A DNA stretch of 64,000 bases from Microbacterium sp. Nx66 (GCF_904066215.1 NZ_LR880474.1:124001-188000), one strand, 5' to 3'. Counted from the stretch's first letter, positions 8,360 to 16,897 are shown. The notes: generated from the letters alone by a model not told the origin. Made by a program: numbers and translations.

Positions 8360-9478
8360 TCACTCCTCGTCGTCGTCGGGGCGCTCGCCGCTGAGGATGA
8401 GGATGCGGCGGAGGTGCATCGCCGTCAGCACGCCCGGTCCCATCGAGCTGCGGACGTCGAACGTGCGGTCGTCGACGCGCTCCAGCAGGAGCCGGATCGC
8501 CCGCGCGGCCTCCCCGCGACGGCGGTGCGCCGCGCTCGAGGCGGGGTCGTCCTCGGCGATGACGTCGGCGACGGCGTGGCAGGCCGCGGACAACGGCTCG
8601 GGCAGCGCGGGGTCCAGGGGCATGCCGGCGGGGCGCTCCCAGATCGTGTCGGCCGTGGCGTCGGCGATGTCGCGGATGAGGTGCGCGATCCGGTCCAGGG
8701 TGGAGAGCTGCTCGTGGATGTGGGCGGTTCCCGCGTGCCGACGGCGCGCTCGGGGGTTGTAGCGCACGCTCTCGTCGGCTTCGGCCAGGGCCGCACGGAG
8801 GTCCGCTGTGGTCTCGGCGAGCGCGGCGGCATCGTCCGCCCACTGCGCGGTCTCCGGCGGCCAGGATTCGGAGACCGCGGAGCCGATGTCGTGCAGGTGT
8901 CCCGCGAGCTGTCGGCGGAACTCGTCCACCCGCGCCTCTGCCGACCCGATGAGCGGTGCGGGCGCGAAGAGAAGGTTCACCACCAGGCCGATCACGACTC
9001 CGACCCCCATCTGGGCCAGGTAGCCGACGGAGTAGTCGTCCGCGTTCTGACCGCCGATGATGAGCACGAACAGCGCCGCCATCGGGACGTACTCCTTGCC
9101 GACGCCGAACCAGCCGGTGCCGGAGACGAGGACGCCGAGGCCGACGACGAGGGGGATCGTCCACCACGTCGGTCCGACGGTGAGCACGATCACCGCAGCC
9201 AGACCGATACCGGTGGCCAGGCCGAACAGGGTCTGCAGGCTCGACCGCATGGACCCCATGAGCGTCGGATACATGCTCACGAGCGCGCCGAGGGGTGCGT
9301 AGTACGGATACTCGTCGGTGACTCCCGGCATGTGCGGCGCGATGGTCCACGCGAGCCCCACGGCGAGCGCCGTCTTGACGACGAGGAGCAGGCGGGCGGG
9401 TCGGACCGCCTCGCGAATGGTGCGGGCGAGGTACGAGCGGCGCTCGCGGACGCGCAGGCGGGAAAGGTCAGGCGTCAC
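8360..9478 (-). CDS. FUSC-family (aromatic acid exporter-like) membrane protein
   Basis: This 372-residue protein has an N-terminal bundle of about six hydrophobic helices (residues ~30-180, including LLLVVKTALAVGLAWTIA and MGVGVVIGLVVNLLFAP) and a long helical cytoplasmic C-terminal half rich in Ala, Glu and Arg. This is the half-size FUSC/ArAE layout found in Gram-positive bacteria, where members are thought to export aromatic acids or similar compounds. The direct substrate is unknown. It ends against the ArsR gene and is transcribed toward it. The 173-bp region upstream (9479-9651) should hold its promoter. Confidence 0.8.
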   Translation of the reverse strand: MTPDLSRLRVRERRSYLARTIREAVRPARLLLVVKTALAVGLAWTIAPHMPGVTDEYPYYAPLGALVSMYPTLMGSMRSSLQTLFGLATGIGLAAVIVLTVGPTWWTIPLVVGLGVLVSGTGWFGVGKEYVPMAALFVLIIGGQNADDYSVGYLAQMGVGVVIGLVVNLLFAPAPLIGSAEARVDEFRRQLAGHLHDIGSAVSESWPPETAQWADDAAALAETTADLRAALAEADESVRYNPRARRRHAGTAHIHEQLSTLDRIAHLIRDIADATADTIWERPAGMPLDPALPEPLSAACHAVADVIAEDDPASSAAHRRRGEAARAIRLLLERVDDRTFDVRSSMGPGVLTAMHLRRILILSGERPDDDEE

Positions 9479-9594
9479 GTCATCCTCTCCTCGCGGCGGT
9501 CGGGTGGTCCTCTCTGGCGAGGATAGGGCCGAGGGCCGCCTGCGGCCACCGGGTTGCCCCGGCTCGGGCCGCCGGGTAGAGGCGGTAGGACGCG

Positions 9595-9631
9595 GATGCC
9601 GCGACCGCGCGGGGTGCGCAGCCGCGGCATC
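9595..9631. terminator. Hairpin upstream of the FUSC gene and downstream of the ABC operon
   Basis: GATGCCGC (9595-9602) pairs with 9624-9631. It lies just after the stop of the leftward ABC permease gene and is the best terminator candidate for that operon. Confidence 0.4.
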
Positions 9632-9651
9632 AGCGGATTCGGATCCTTACG

Positions 9652-10338
9652 TCAGGGCGTGGCCCGACGGAACGCGAGGAACGAGATGACGCTGAGGACG
9701 GCCACGACCACGAGCCCCCAGAGCGCGAGGCCCACGGCGCCGAGGTCGAGGATGCCGAGCCACACGTCGCCCCACAGCTCGAGCCGTGTCACCAGGTACA
9801 CGACCCCCACGAGGAGGAGCGCCAGGGCGACGCCGACGATGGTGAGGACCATCGGACCCCAGCTCTTGTAGATCGTCGCACCGGTGAACCCGACCACGAA
9901 GAAGAACAGGGCGAGCGTGAAGTAGACGACGAAGGCGCCGAGCGGGCCGGCCTCCCACAGCCACGGCAGGTGGAAGACCCAGCCGTTCACGCCGTAGCCG
10001 TTGGTGGCGAGCTCGATCGCACCGCCCAGGAGGAACAGCACCCCGAGCAGTGCACTCCCGAGGATCGCGGTCAGCAGCGTCCCGATGAAGAACTCGCGCC
10101 GGGTGACGCTCATGGCCTGCGAGAACGGGAAGGTCAGCGTCATGGCCGACAGACCGATCGCGAAGAAGTACCACAGCGGCGCCTGGCCGCCTCCGCCGTA
10201 TTTGGGGGCATCGCCCGGGATCATCGCGTAGATGAGGACCGAGATCACGACGGCGGAGCCGAGGATGATCAGGGGGACCCAGACGAAGGTCTGCCGGTTG
10301 ATGAGCTGCAGCCGGATGACGTTGAGTGTGCGTCGCAT
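9652..10338 (-). CDS. ABC transporter permease of a YtrA-controlled operon
   Basis: This 228-residue protein has six predicted membrane helices and no soluble domain. The first helix (FVWVPLIILGSAVVISVLIYAM) follows a short cytoplasmic N-terminus. It overlaps the stop of the upstream ATPase gene by 1 bp (TGATG), so the two form one transporter. With the GntR/YtrA-type regulator at the head of the operon, the set resembles Ytr/Bcr-type ABC systems that respond to cell-wall-active compounds. The substrate is not determined. Confidence 0.88.
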   Translation of the reverse strand: MRRTLNVIRLQLINRQTFVWVPLIILGSAVVISVLIYAMIPGDAPKYGGGGQAPLWYFFAIGLSAMTLTFPFSQAMSVTRREFFIGTLLTAILGSALLGVLFLLGGAIELATNGYGVNGWVFHLPWLWEAGPLGAFVVYFTLALFFFVVGFTGATIYKSWGPMVLTIVGVALALLLVGVVYLVTRLELWGDVWLGILDLGAVGLALWGLVVVAVLSVISFLAFRRATP

Positions 10339-11255
10339 CAGCGGACTCCTTCCGTGGTGGCATCGGCTCTCGTGGCGCCGCGGCTCTCGGCCTTCTGGGT
10401 GAGGCGGACGATGAGCTGCTGCAGCGAGACGGGGGCGAGGTCGAGACCCGCGGCCCGCACATCGGCGCGGTCGTCGGCGGTGAGGGTGCCGAGCACGGTG
10501 ACCGAGGCGACGCGGCCGAGCTCATCCCGGTGCAGCACCTCGCGGCCGGCGGTCCAGGCGTCGACCTTGGCGGCGTCGCCGACGACGGTCACGGCGCGGT
10601 CGCGGACGGCATCGGTGTCCTCGTTCAGGAGGATCTGGCCGTTGTCGATCACGATGACCTTCTCGATGAGGTTCGCGACCTCGTCGATCAGGTGCGAGGA
10701 GAGGATGATCGTGCGCGGGTGCTCCGCGTAGTCCTCCACGAGCCGGTCGTAGAAGATCTGTCGGGCGACGGCGTCGAGCCCCAGGTAGGGCTCGTCGAAG
10801 AACGTGATCTCGGCGCGCGAAGCCAGGCCGATGATGACGCCGACCGCGGAGAGCTGCCCGCGGGAGAGCTTCTTGATGGTCTGCTTCATCGGCAGCTGGA
10901 ACTCCGCGATGAGCTCGTCCGCGAGGTCCTGGTCCCAGTGCGGGAAGAACAGGCGCGCGGCGGCGAACGCGTGCCGCGGGGTCGCGTCGTCCGGGTACTT
11001 CTGGCTCTCCCGGACGAAGCAGATCCGGCCGAGCACGTGGGCGTTCTCGTACGGGTGCTCGCCGAACACCTTCACAGTGCCGGAGGACTCGAAGTTCTGC
11101 GCCGTGAGGATCGACATGAGTGTCGTCTTCCCGGCACCGTTGCGGCCGAGGAGCCCGTAGATCGAGCCTCCCTCGAGCGAGAGCGACACGTTGTCGAGCG
11201 CCCTCTTCTCCTTGTAGCGCTTGGTGAGGTTCTGCACCTCGATGACGGCGGTCAT
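10338..11255 (-). CDS. ABC transporter ATP-binding protein of a YtrA-controlled operon
   Basis: This 305-residue ATPase has Walker A GLLGRNGAGKTTLM, a signature region KKLSRGQLSAVGVIIGLA, Walker B ITFFDEPYLGLD and the switch His in IILSSHLIDE. The signature LSRGQ replaces the usual LSGGQ. The C-terminal ~90 residues are an extra domain, as in Ytr-type exporters. It overlaps the GntR-family gene upstream (ATGA at 11252-11255) and the permease downstream, so all three genes are one operon. Confidence 0.93.
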   Translation of the reverse strand: MTAVIEVQNLTKRYKEKRALDNVSLSLEGGSIYGLLGRNGAGKTTLMSILTAQNFESSGTVKVFGEHPYENAHVLGRICFVRESQKYPDDATPRHAFAAARLFFPHWDQDLADELIAEFQLPMKQTIKKLSRGQLSAVGVIIGLASRAEITFFDEPYLGLDAVARQIFYDRLVEDYAEHPRTIILSSHLIDEVANLIEKVIVIDNGQILLNEDTDAVRDRAVTVVGDAAKVDAWTAGREVLHRDELGRVASVTVLGTLTADDRADVRAAGLDLAPVSLQQLIVRLTQKAESRGATRADATTEGVR

Positions 11256-11641
11256 GCGGGGTTCTTCCCTTCTGGGGTGGGGGCGGATGCGGTGCGCTGC
11301 CGGAGCAGGTCCGCGAGGTCTTCCGCGCCGAGACCCAGCGTGCGGGCCTCCGCGAGGAGCGGGTCGATGTAGCGGTCGGCGAAGGCCGCGCGGCGCTCGC
11401 CGAGGAGCAGTTCCCTGGCGCCTTCCGAGACGAACATGCCGATGCCTCGGCGCTTATGGAGCACTCCCTTGTCGGTGAGCATGGCGACTCCCTTCGCAGC
11501 GGTGGCGGGGTTGATGCGGTAGAACGCGGCGAGCTCGTTCGTCGAAGGGGCCTGCGCCTCCTCGGCCAGCGAGCCGTCGAGGATGGAGTCCTCGATCTGC
11601 TCGGCGATCTGGAGGAAGAGCGGCTTGCCTTCTTCGATCAC
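11252..11641 (-). CDS. GntR-family regulator, YtrA subfamily
   Basis: At 129 residues this is a winged-helix domain (PLFLQIAEQIEDSILDGSL, then STNELAAFYRINPATAAKGVAML and the wing HKRRGIGMFV) with only a short C-terminal dimerisation helix. That size defines the YtrA subfamily. A strong GGAGGA ribosome site precedes the ATG. It is first in an operon with the ABC ATPase and permease. A 24-bp palindrome just upstream is its probable autoregulatory operator. Confidence 0.93.
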   Translation of the reverse strand: MIEEGKPLFLQIAEQIEDSILDGSLAEEAQAPSTNELAAFYRINPATAAKGVAMLTDKGVLHKRRGIGMFVSEGARELLLGERRAAFADRYIDPLLAEARTLGLGAEDLADLLRQRTASAPTPEGKNPA

Positions 11642-11660
11642 GAGTCCTCCGTGGTTGCTG

Positions 11661-11684
11661 GGTTACTTACTTGACTAAGTAACC
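11661..11684. promoter_or_regulatory. YtrA-type operator palindrome
   Basis: GGTTACTTA, a 6-bp spacer and the exact complement lie 20 bp upstream of the GntR start codon. YtrA-family regulators bind such dyads at their own promoters, so this is the likely site of autorepression of the operon. Confidence 0.75.
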
Positions 11685-11726
11685 ATGGGACCCGGTTCCG
11701 TGTCAACCCTCTCCTTCGCGGGCAGG

Positions 11727-11806
11727 CACAGCTTCGGAGATCTCGGTCGACACGCCGCCTGACGGGCGGTCCGGGCGGCGTGCCGGCCGTCAGCTCCGAA
11801 GCTGTG
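11727..11806. repeat. 80-bp nested hairpin element
   Basis: The outer arms CACAGCTTCGGAG (11727-11739) and 11794-11806 are perfectly complementary over 13 bp. An inner pair CACGCCGCC / GGCGGCGTG sits in the loop. The element fills the gap between the YtrA operon promoter and the methyltransferase gene. It could be a terminator for neither gene, since both are transcribed away from it. Confidence 0.6.
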
Positions 11807-11844
11807 GACGGGGAGAGGGTGAGGCGGCCGCGTACAGTGGGCTG

Positions 11845-13038
11845 GTGCCGGAGTTCCCCTACAGTCGTCTGCGTCGCTGGCCCGACGTCGAGGCGGACAA
11901 CCTCCAGGCCCACGATGCGACCGATCTGCTGCTCGTGGAACGGGCGCTCGCCCTCGACGTGCCAGGGTCCGGGACGGTCGTGATCGGAGACGAGTACGGC
12001 GCGATCACGCTCGCTCTCACGGCGGCCGGGCGGCGCGGGATCCGTGTGCACCAGGATCTCGCGACCGGACGCCGCGCGCTCGCCCGCAATGCGGAGGAGC
12101 TCGGGATCGGTGGGTTCACCCCGCACGAACTCGACGAGAGCCTGCTCGCCGGTGCGCAACTGGTGCTGCTGCAGCTCCCGAAGGCCCTCGCCGAACTGGA
12201 GGAGATCGCGGATGCGGTCGCCCGCTGGGCTGCGCCTGACGCGGTGCTCGTCGCCGGCGGTCGGGTGAAGCACATGACTCTGGCGCAGAACGAGGTACTG
12301 GGGCGGAGCTTCGCCCGGGTACAGGCGCAGCGCGCCGAGCGGAAGTCGCGGCTGCTCGTCGCCTCCGAGCCGCTCCCGGTGCCCGAGTCGCCGCCGTTCC
12401 CGGTCACCGCGCGGCACGGCGACCTCGTCCTCGTGGCCCACGGCGGCGCCTTCGCCGGGTCCCGCCTCGATATCGGCACCCGGGTCCTGCTCGAGGTGCT
12501 CGATCTCGGCGGTTCACAACTCAGGAGAACAGAGGTGACACGCGCCGAGAACGAGCGGAACGGCGGCGAGAGCAGCCGTTCTTCCGGAGTTGTGAACGGC
12601 GGACGCCGCGTGCTCGACCTCGGCTGCGGGACCGGAGCGCTCGCCGTGTCCTGGGCGCTCGCCCACCCGCGGGACCGCGTCGTCGCCACAGACCGCTCGG
12701 CCGCCGCCGTCGCCTCCGCCCGTGACACCGCGTCGGCGAACGGCGTGGCCGGCCGGGTCGAGGTCACGCACGACGACGCGGGTTCGGCGCTCGCCGCGGG
12801 GAGCTTCGACACGGTGCTCTTGAATCCGCCGTTCCACCTCGGCGCCAGCGTGCACACCGGCGCCGCGACCCGCCTGTTCGAGGCCGCCGCGCGTCTGCTC
12901 CGACCGGACGGGGAGCTGTTCACGGTGTACAACTCGAGCCTCGGCCACCGGGCCGAGATGAGCCGTCTGGTCGGCCCCACCGACCAGCTCCGGCGCACCC
13001 CGAAGTTCACCGTGACGCGCACCGTCCGGCGCCCGTGA
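11845..13038 (+). CDS. RlmG/RsmC-like class I methyltransferase
   Basis: The 397 residues form two halves. The N-terminal half is a degenerate methyltransferase-like fold. The C-terminal half has the SAM motif VLDLGCGTGALA and the catalytic LLNPPFHLG motif typical of MTS-type N2-guanine rRNA methyltransferases. The likely job is 16S or 23S rRNA guanine methylation. Start GTG 11845 follows a TACAGT -10-like box by 7 bp, which suggests a leaderless transcript. About 30 residues rich in Glu, Arg, Asn and Ser (after LDLGGSQLRR) are inserted just before the SAM motif, and an inverted-repeat DNA segment encodes them. Confidence 0.85.
   Translation: MPEFPYSRLRRWPDVEADNLQAHDATDLLLVERALALDVPGSGTVVIGDEYGAITLALTAAGRRGIRVHQDLATGRRALARNAEELGIGGFTPHELDESLLAGAQLVLLQLPKALAELEEIADAVARWAAPDAVLVAGGRVKHMTLAQNEVLGRSFARVQAQRAERKSRLLVASEPLPVPESPPFPVTARHGDLVLVAHGGAFAGSRLDIGTRVLLEVLDLGGSQLRRTEVTRAENERNGGESSRSSGVVNGGRRVLDLGCGTGALAVSWALAHPRDRVVATDRSAAAVASARDTASANGVAGRVEVTHDDAGSALAAGSFDTVLLNPPFHLGASVHTGAATRLFEAAARLLRPDGELFTVYNSSLGHRAEMSRLVGPTDQLRRTPKFTVTRTVRRP
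12512..12597. repeat. 86-bp inverted-repeat insertion inside the methyltransferase gene
   Basis: The ends GTTCACAACTC (12512-12522) and GAGTTGTGAAC (12587-12597) are perfect complements, and further complementarity continues inward (AGGAGAACAG against CCGTTCTTCC). The reading frame stays open through the element and encodes a polar loop before the SAM-binding motif. It looks like a small palindromic element that landed in frame. Confidence 0.6.
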
Positions 13039-13369
13039 GTACGCCGCACCGAGATTGCTAGACGCTCGTACTATCCCCCGGTCAGCGGCGGAAACCCGGG
13101 TACGTCCGTGGAGCAGGATTTGCCGCTGACCGGCCATTTCGTTACGTTGGTCTGCGGGCCTGACGGCCCATAGACCAGTCCGCGGTCACGTCCTTCCTTC
13201 GATGAGCTGTGCGGCGAAGAGGCGTGGGCGTACGGTCGATCCCCTCTGCGGCGGATCCGAAATCCGCCGCCTGTGCCGCCACAGCGAAGACGTCGAACGG
13301 CCTCGTGAGGATCACCCGGGCGTAACCGAAGCAGGCTCAGCCACCCGAAGGCCGAGCCGCAGGGGAAAC
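13039..13369 (+). other. 331-bp structured leader of the osmoprotectant transporter operon
   Basis: No gene is seen here. Several inverted repeats can fold in the transcript: GGTCAGCGGC with its complement across a ~30-nt loop (13085-13132), GGTCT/AGACC with an inner GGGCC/GGCCC (13159-13185), and GGCGGAT/ATCCGCC near 13250-13270. An osmotically controlled promoter and an RNA switch are both possible. I could not match it to a named riboswitch class. Confidence 0.45.
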
Positions 13370-14713
13370 GTGTCCGAAACAGCACTCGAAGCGCGCCATC
13401 TGTACAAGGTGTTCGGGAGGAATCCGAGCGCCGCCGTCCGCCGACTGAAGGCCGGGGAGAGCCGCACGGCGGTCGCCGACGCGGGGACCGCCGCGGTCAT
13501 CGACGCCAGCTTCACCGTCAACCGCGGTGAGATCTTCGTCATCATGGGCCTGTCCGGATCGGGCAAGTCGACCATCATCCGCATGCTCAACGGCCTGCAC
13601 GACATCACCGCCGGCACCGTCACCGTGGGCGGCGACCCGATCACGGGGATCCCGGCCGCGCGCCTGCGCGAGATCCGCCGCGACCGCATCTCGATGGTGT
13701 TCCAGCACTTCGCGCTGCTGCCGCACCGCACGGTCGCCGCGAACGTCGCCTACCCGCTCGAGCTCAAGGGGGTCGGCAAGGCCGAGCGCCAGGCCAAGGC
13801 CGAGGAGATCCTCGCCCTCGTCGGACTCGAGGGCCAGGGAGACAAGCTGCCCTCCGAGCTCTCCGGCGGCATGCAGCAGCGCGTCGGCATCGCCCGCGCC
13901 CTCGCCGCCGACAGCGACATCCTGCTCATGGACGAGGCCTTCAGCGCGCTCGACCCGCTGATCCGCCGCGAGATGCAGGAGCAGCTCCTGGAGCTGCAGC
14001 AGAAGCTCCAGAAGACCATCGTCTTCATCACGCACGACCTCAACGAGGCCATGTTCCTCGGCGACCGCATCGCCGTCATGCGCGACGGGCGCATCGTGCA
14101 GATCGGCACGCCGGAGGACATCCTCATGGACCCGGCGAACGACTACGTCGAGCAGTTCGTGCAGGACGTCGACCGCGCGCGCGTGCTCACCGCCGCGAAC
14201 GTCATGGAGCGTCCGCGCCCCGTCGTCGCCGAGTCGGCCGGTCCCCGCACCGCGCTCCGCCAGATGCGGGACGCCTACATGTCGGCGACCTACGTGGTCG
14301 GCAAGGATCGCCAGCTGGTCGGCGTCGTCACCGACCGCGATGCCGTGAAGCTCGTCCGTCAGGGCGCCACGCGCCTCGACTCGATCATCAAGCCGGTGCT
14401 GCAGAGCGTCCGCGAGGACGACGTCCTCATGAACCTGTTCGTCCCCGCCGTCGAGTCGCCGCTGCCCCTCGCGGTGACGGATGCCGACGGCCGCCTCGCG
14501 GGCGTGATCCCGCGCGTCACCCTGCTCGCGGCGCTCGGTCCCGGGCCCGGAGCGACCGAGGAGATCCTGCTGCCGATGACCCCCATGCCCCAGGCTGAGA
14601 TCGACGCCGTGCTCGACGACGGATGGACGGCCGAGCCCGGCCCTTCGACGAGCTCAGGGACCCAGGGTGGGTTCGGCTCAGAGGCCCAGGTCGACACGGA
14701 GGAGGTGCGCTGA
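13370..14713 (+). CDS. proV: Glycine betaine/proline-type ABC transporter ATP-binding protein with CBS domains
   Basis: This 447-residue protein has Walker A GLSGSGKSTI, signature LSGGMQQRVGIARAL, Walker B ILLMDEAFSALD and two C-terminal CBS repeats (residues ~285-400). CBS repeats mark ProV/OpuAA ATPases, where they sense ionic strength or c-di-AMP. The N-terminal YKVFGRNP segment is also typical. The frame extends upstream to 13202, but GTG 13370 has an AGGGG ribosome site and gives the family N-terminus (MSETALEARHLYKVFG). The stop overlaps the permease start (TGATG). The C-terminal tail contains a dispersed 23-bp repeat that encodes PSTSSGTQ. Confidence 0.93.
   Translation: MSETALEARHLYKVFGRNPSAAVRRLKAGESRTAVADAGTAAVIDASFTVNRGEIFVIMGLSGSGKSTIIRMLNGLHDITAGTVTVGGDPITGIPAARLREIRRDRISMVFQHFALLPHRTVAANVAYPLELKGVGKAERQAKAEEILALVGLEGQGDKLPSELSGGMQQRVGIARALAADSDILLMDEAFSALDPLIRREMQEQLLELQQKLQKTIVFITHDLNEAMFLGDRIAVMRDGRIVQIGTPEDILMDPANDYVEQFVQDVDRARVLTAANVMERPRPVVAESAGPRTALRQMRDAYMSATYVVGKDRQLVGVVTDRDAVKLVRQGATRLDSIIKPVLQSVREDDVLMNLFVPAVESPLPLAVTDADGRLAGVIPRVTLLAALGPGPGATEEILLPMTPMPQAEIDAVLDDGWTAEPGPSTSSGTQGGFGSEAQVDTEEVR
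14641..14663 (-). repeat. Dispersed 23-bp repeat, copy 1 (within proV)
   Basis: On the minus strand it reads GGGTCCCTGAGC, two variable bases, then GTCGAAGGG. It is the same element as at 18671-18693 and 20423-20445. It lies in the unconserved C-terminal tail of the ATPase. Confidence 0.85.
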
Positions 14714-15672
14714 TGGACGGTTTCCGCATTCCTGTGGGCGACTGGGTCGCCGCCGGCGTCGACTGGATCACCGCCAACCTCGACGGTCTGCTCGACGCGG
14801 TCTCGTTCGTGGTGAGCTTCCTCGTCGACGGCCTGACCCGCCTGCTCCTCACCCCGCACTTCGCGGTCATCATCGTGATCGCCGCGCTGATCGCCTGGGT
14901 CGTGCGGTCGTGGCAGCTCGCGATCGGCACGATCCTGTCGTTCGGGCTCATCGTCGCCATGGACCTCTGGGTCCCGGCGATGCAGACGCTCGCGCTGGTC
15001 CTCGTCGCCGCCGTCGTGGCCGTGCTGATCGCGGCGCCACTGGGCATCTGGTCGGCGCGCAATGCGACGGTGCGCGCGACGCTGAAGCCGGTGCTCGACT
15101 TCATGCAGACCATGCCGGCCTTCGTGTACCTGATCCCGGCGATCGTGTTCTTCGGCATCGGTGTGGTGCCCGGACTCGTCGCCACCGTGATCTTCGCGCT
15201 GCCTCCCGGCGTGCGCCTGACCGAGCTGGGCATCCGCGGTGTCGACGCCGAGACCGTCGAGGCCGGACACGCCTTCGGAGCGACGCCGAGTCAGATCCTC
15301 CGCGGGATCCAGCTGCCGCTCGCGATGCCGACCATCATGGCCGGCGTGAACCAGGTCATCATGCTCGCGCTGTCGATGGCGGTCATCGCCGGTATGGCCG
15401 GAGCCGACGGGCTCGGGAAGATGGTCGTCGAGGCGATCTCGACGATCAACATCCCCAAGGGTGTCGAGGCGGGACTGGGCGTCGTGCTCATCGCCGTGTT
15501 CCTCGACCGGGTGACCGCCGCTCTGGGCGCGCCCGGCGAGAATCGCTCCTCGCTCCTCGGCATGCTGAAGCGTCGCGGTTCGTCCCGGCCTTCCGCCCCC
15601 GTGGCGTCGGAGCCCGCTGCCTCCGCGCCCGCCGACTCCGCCCCGACCGAGTCCGAGCTCGCCCGCGCCTGA
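14713..15672 (+). CDS. proW: Glycine betaine/proline-type ABC transporter permease
   Basis: The 319-residue permease has about seven membrane helices and the inner-membrane component loop ETVEAGHAFGATPSQILRG-like EAA motif before PLAMPTIMAGVNQ. ProW/OpuAB proteins share this. A GGAGG ribosome site lies 8 bp before ATG 14713, inside the end of proV, and the genes overlap by one base. The C-terminal ~40 residues are a Pro/Ala/Ser-rich tail with no known role. It forms the transport channel with the ProV-type ATPase. Confidence 0.93.
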   Translation: MDGFRIPVGDWVAAGVDWITANLDGLLDAVSFVVSFLVDGLTRLLLTPHFAVIIVIAALIAWVVRSWQLAIGTILSFGLIVAMDLWVPAMQTLALVLVAAVVAVLIAAPLGIWSARNATVRATLKPVLDFMQTMPAFVYLIPAIVFFGIGVVPGLVATVIFALPPGVRLTELGIRGVDAETVEAGHAFGATPSQILRGIQLPLAMPTIMAGVNQVIMLALSMAVIAGMAGADGLGKMVVEAISTINIPKGVEAGLGVVLIAVFLDRVTAALGAPGENRSSLLGMLKRRGSSRPSAPVASEPAASAPADSAPTESELARA

Positions 15673-15720
15673 GCGCCCCGCCCCGCGCCCCCGTCTCCGT
15701 CCCCCACCCCCCTTCGTCCG

Positions 15721-15778
15721 GTGCGGGATGGAAAACGGTCGCGTGGGCGCGGCTCCCGGCACGGTTTCGATCCGGCAC
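15721..15778. repeat. 58-bp hairpin element, copy A
   Basis: It starts GTGCGGGAT and ends ATCCGGCAC, with further pairing of GGAAAACG against GGTTTCG. Its length, ends and internal pattern match the copies at 59429-59486 and 59501-59558. It lies between the permease and binding-protein genes and could reduce or protect the intercistronic transcript. Confidence 0.7.
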
Positions 15779-15841
15779 AGCTGTCCCGCGGCCTCGTCCG
15801 CACCTCCTGAATCACATACGGAACGCAAGAGAGAGAGTCAC

Positions 15842-16750
15842 ATGAAGAAGAAGATCCTGACCATCACCGCCCTCGGTGCAGCCACCGCGCTCACCCTCGC
15901 CGGATGCAGCGGCGACGGCGCCGGCGGCACGAGCGGCGGCGGCGACGGTGCCGAGGACAAGGGCACCATCACCCTCGGGTTCCTGCCCTCCTGGACCGAC
16001 GGCCTCAGCACCGCCTACCTCCTGCAGGACCAGCTCGAGAAGATCGGCTACACGGTCGAGATGAAGACGCTCACCGAGGCCGGCCCGCTCTACACCGGAC
16101 TCGCGCAGGGCGACGTCGACATGTACCCGTCGGCGTGGCCGGAACTCACCCACGCCTCCTACATGGACACCTACGGCGACGACATCGAAGACCTCGGCAC
16201 GTACTACGAGAACGCCAAGCTGACCCTCGCGGTGCCGGAGTACTCCGAGCTCACCTCGATCGAGGACCTCGCGGGCAAGGGCGCCGACTTCGACGGCAAG
16301 ATCTACGGCATCGAGCCGGGTGCGGGCCTGACCGCCCAGACCCAGAAGATGATGCCCGAGTACGGCCTCGACGGCGAGTACGAGCTCGTCACCTCGTCGA
16401 CCGCGGCGATGCTCACCGAGCTGAAGACCGCGACCGACAAGAAGGAGGACATCGTCGTCACGCTGTGGCGTCCGTTCTGGGCGAACGACGCCTTCCCCGT
16501 GAAGGACCTCGAGGACCCGAAGGGTGCCATGGGCGAGGCCGAGGGCCTGCACTTCCTGGGCACCACGGGCTTCGCGGACGAGTTCCCCGAGGCGGCCGAG
16601 CTGATCAAGAAGATCAAGCTGGACGACGAGCAGTACGGCGCGCTCGAAGACCTCGTGGTCAACGAGTACGGCGAGGGCAAGGAAGCCGACGCGGTCGACG
16701 CGTGGCTCGAGGAGTACGGCGACCAGTTCGACTGGACCGTCACCAGCTGA
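15842..16750 (+). CDS. proX: Glycine betaine-type ABC transporter substrate-binding lipoprotein
   Basis: This 302-residue protein has a lipoprotein signal (KKKILTITALGAATALTLAGC, lipobox LAGC) and a low-complexity Gly/Asp linker, followed by an OpuAC-type domain beginning ITLGFLPSWTDGLSTAYLL. Segments such as DMYPSAWPELTH and VVTLWRPFWAND supply the Trp-rich quaternary-amine cage usual for this family. The open frame extends upstream, but ATG 15842 gives the signal peptide and has a GAGAGAG ribosome site. It is third in the proVWX-like operon and delivers the osmoprotectant to the permease at the outer face of the membrane. Confidence 0.93.
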   Translation: MKKKILTITALGAATALTLAGCSGDGAGGTSGGGDGAEDKGTITLGFLPSWTDGLSTAYLLQDQLEKIGYTVEMKTLTEAGPLYTGLAQGDVDMYPSAWPELTHASYMDTYGDDIEDLGTYYENAKLTLAVPEYSELTSIEDLAGKGADFDGKIYGIEPGAGLTAQTQKMMPEYGLDGEYELVTSSTAAMLTELKTATDKKEDIVVTLWRPFWANDAFPVKDLEDPKGAMGEAEGLHFLGTTGFADEFPEAAELIKKIKLDDEQYGALEDLVVNEYGEGKEADAVDAWLEEYGDQFDWTVTS

Positions 16751-16767
16751 CACCCGTCGCACGTCTC

Positions 16768-16802
16768 GAAGGAGGGTCTCCCGCAGCGGGAGGCCCTCCT
16801 TC
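16768..16802 (+). terminator. Terminator of the osmoprotectant operon
   Basis: GAAGGAGGG pairs with CCCTCCTTC, with an inner CTCCCG/CGGGAG stem, 17 bp after the substrate-binding gene. It is long and GC-rich, with only a short TCGTCG tail. Confidence 0.85.
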
Positions 16803-16897
16803 GTCGTGGGTGAGCCCCCCTTATGCTCATGCCCGGAAGGTGGAAGCATGGCCCGCACTCGCCGACCCGCCCGGGTCGCGGAGGGGGGAAGAGACCG

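Noticed and set aside
13316..13335. A sixth sigma-regulon element (GGGCGTAAC near 13320)
   Set aside because: The base after GTAA differs and no GTC-type box occurs 17 nt downstream.
13072..13369. A known riboswitch (c-di-AMP or glycine class) before the osmoprotectant operon
   Set aside because: Some hairpins and GCCGAG/GGGGAAAC pieces looked suggestive, but the conserved core bases of those classes could not be placed in order.
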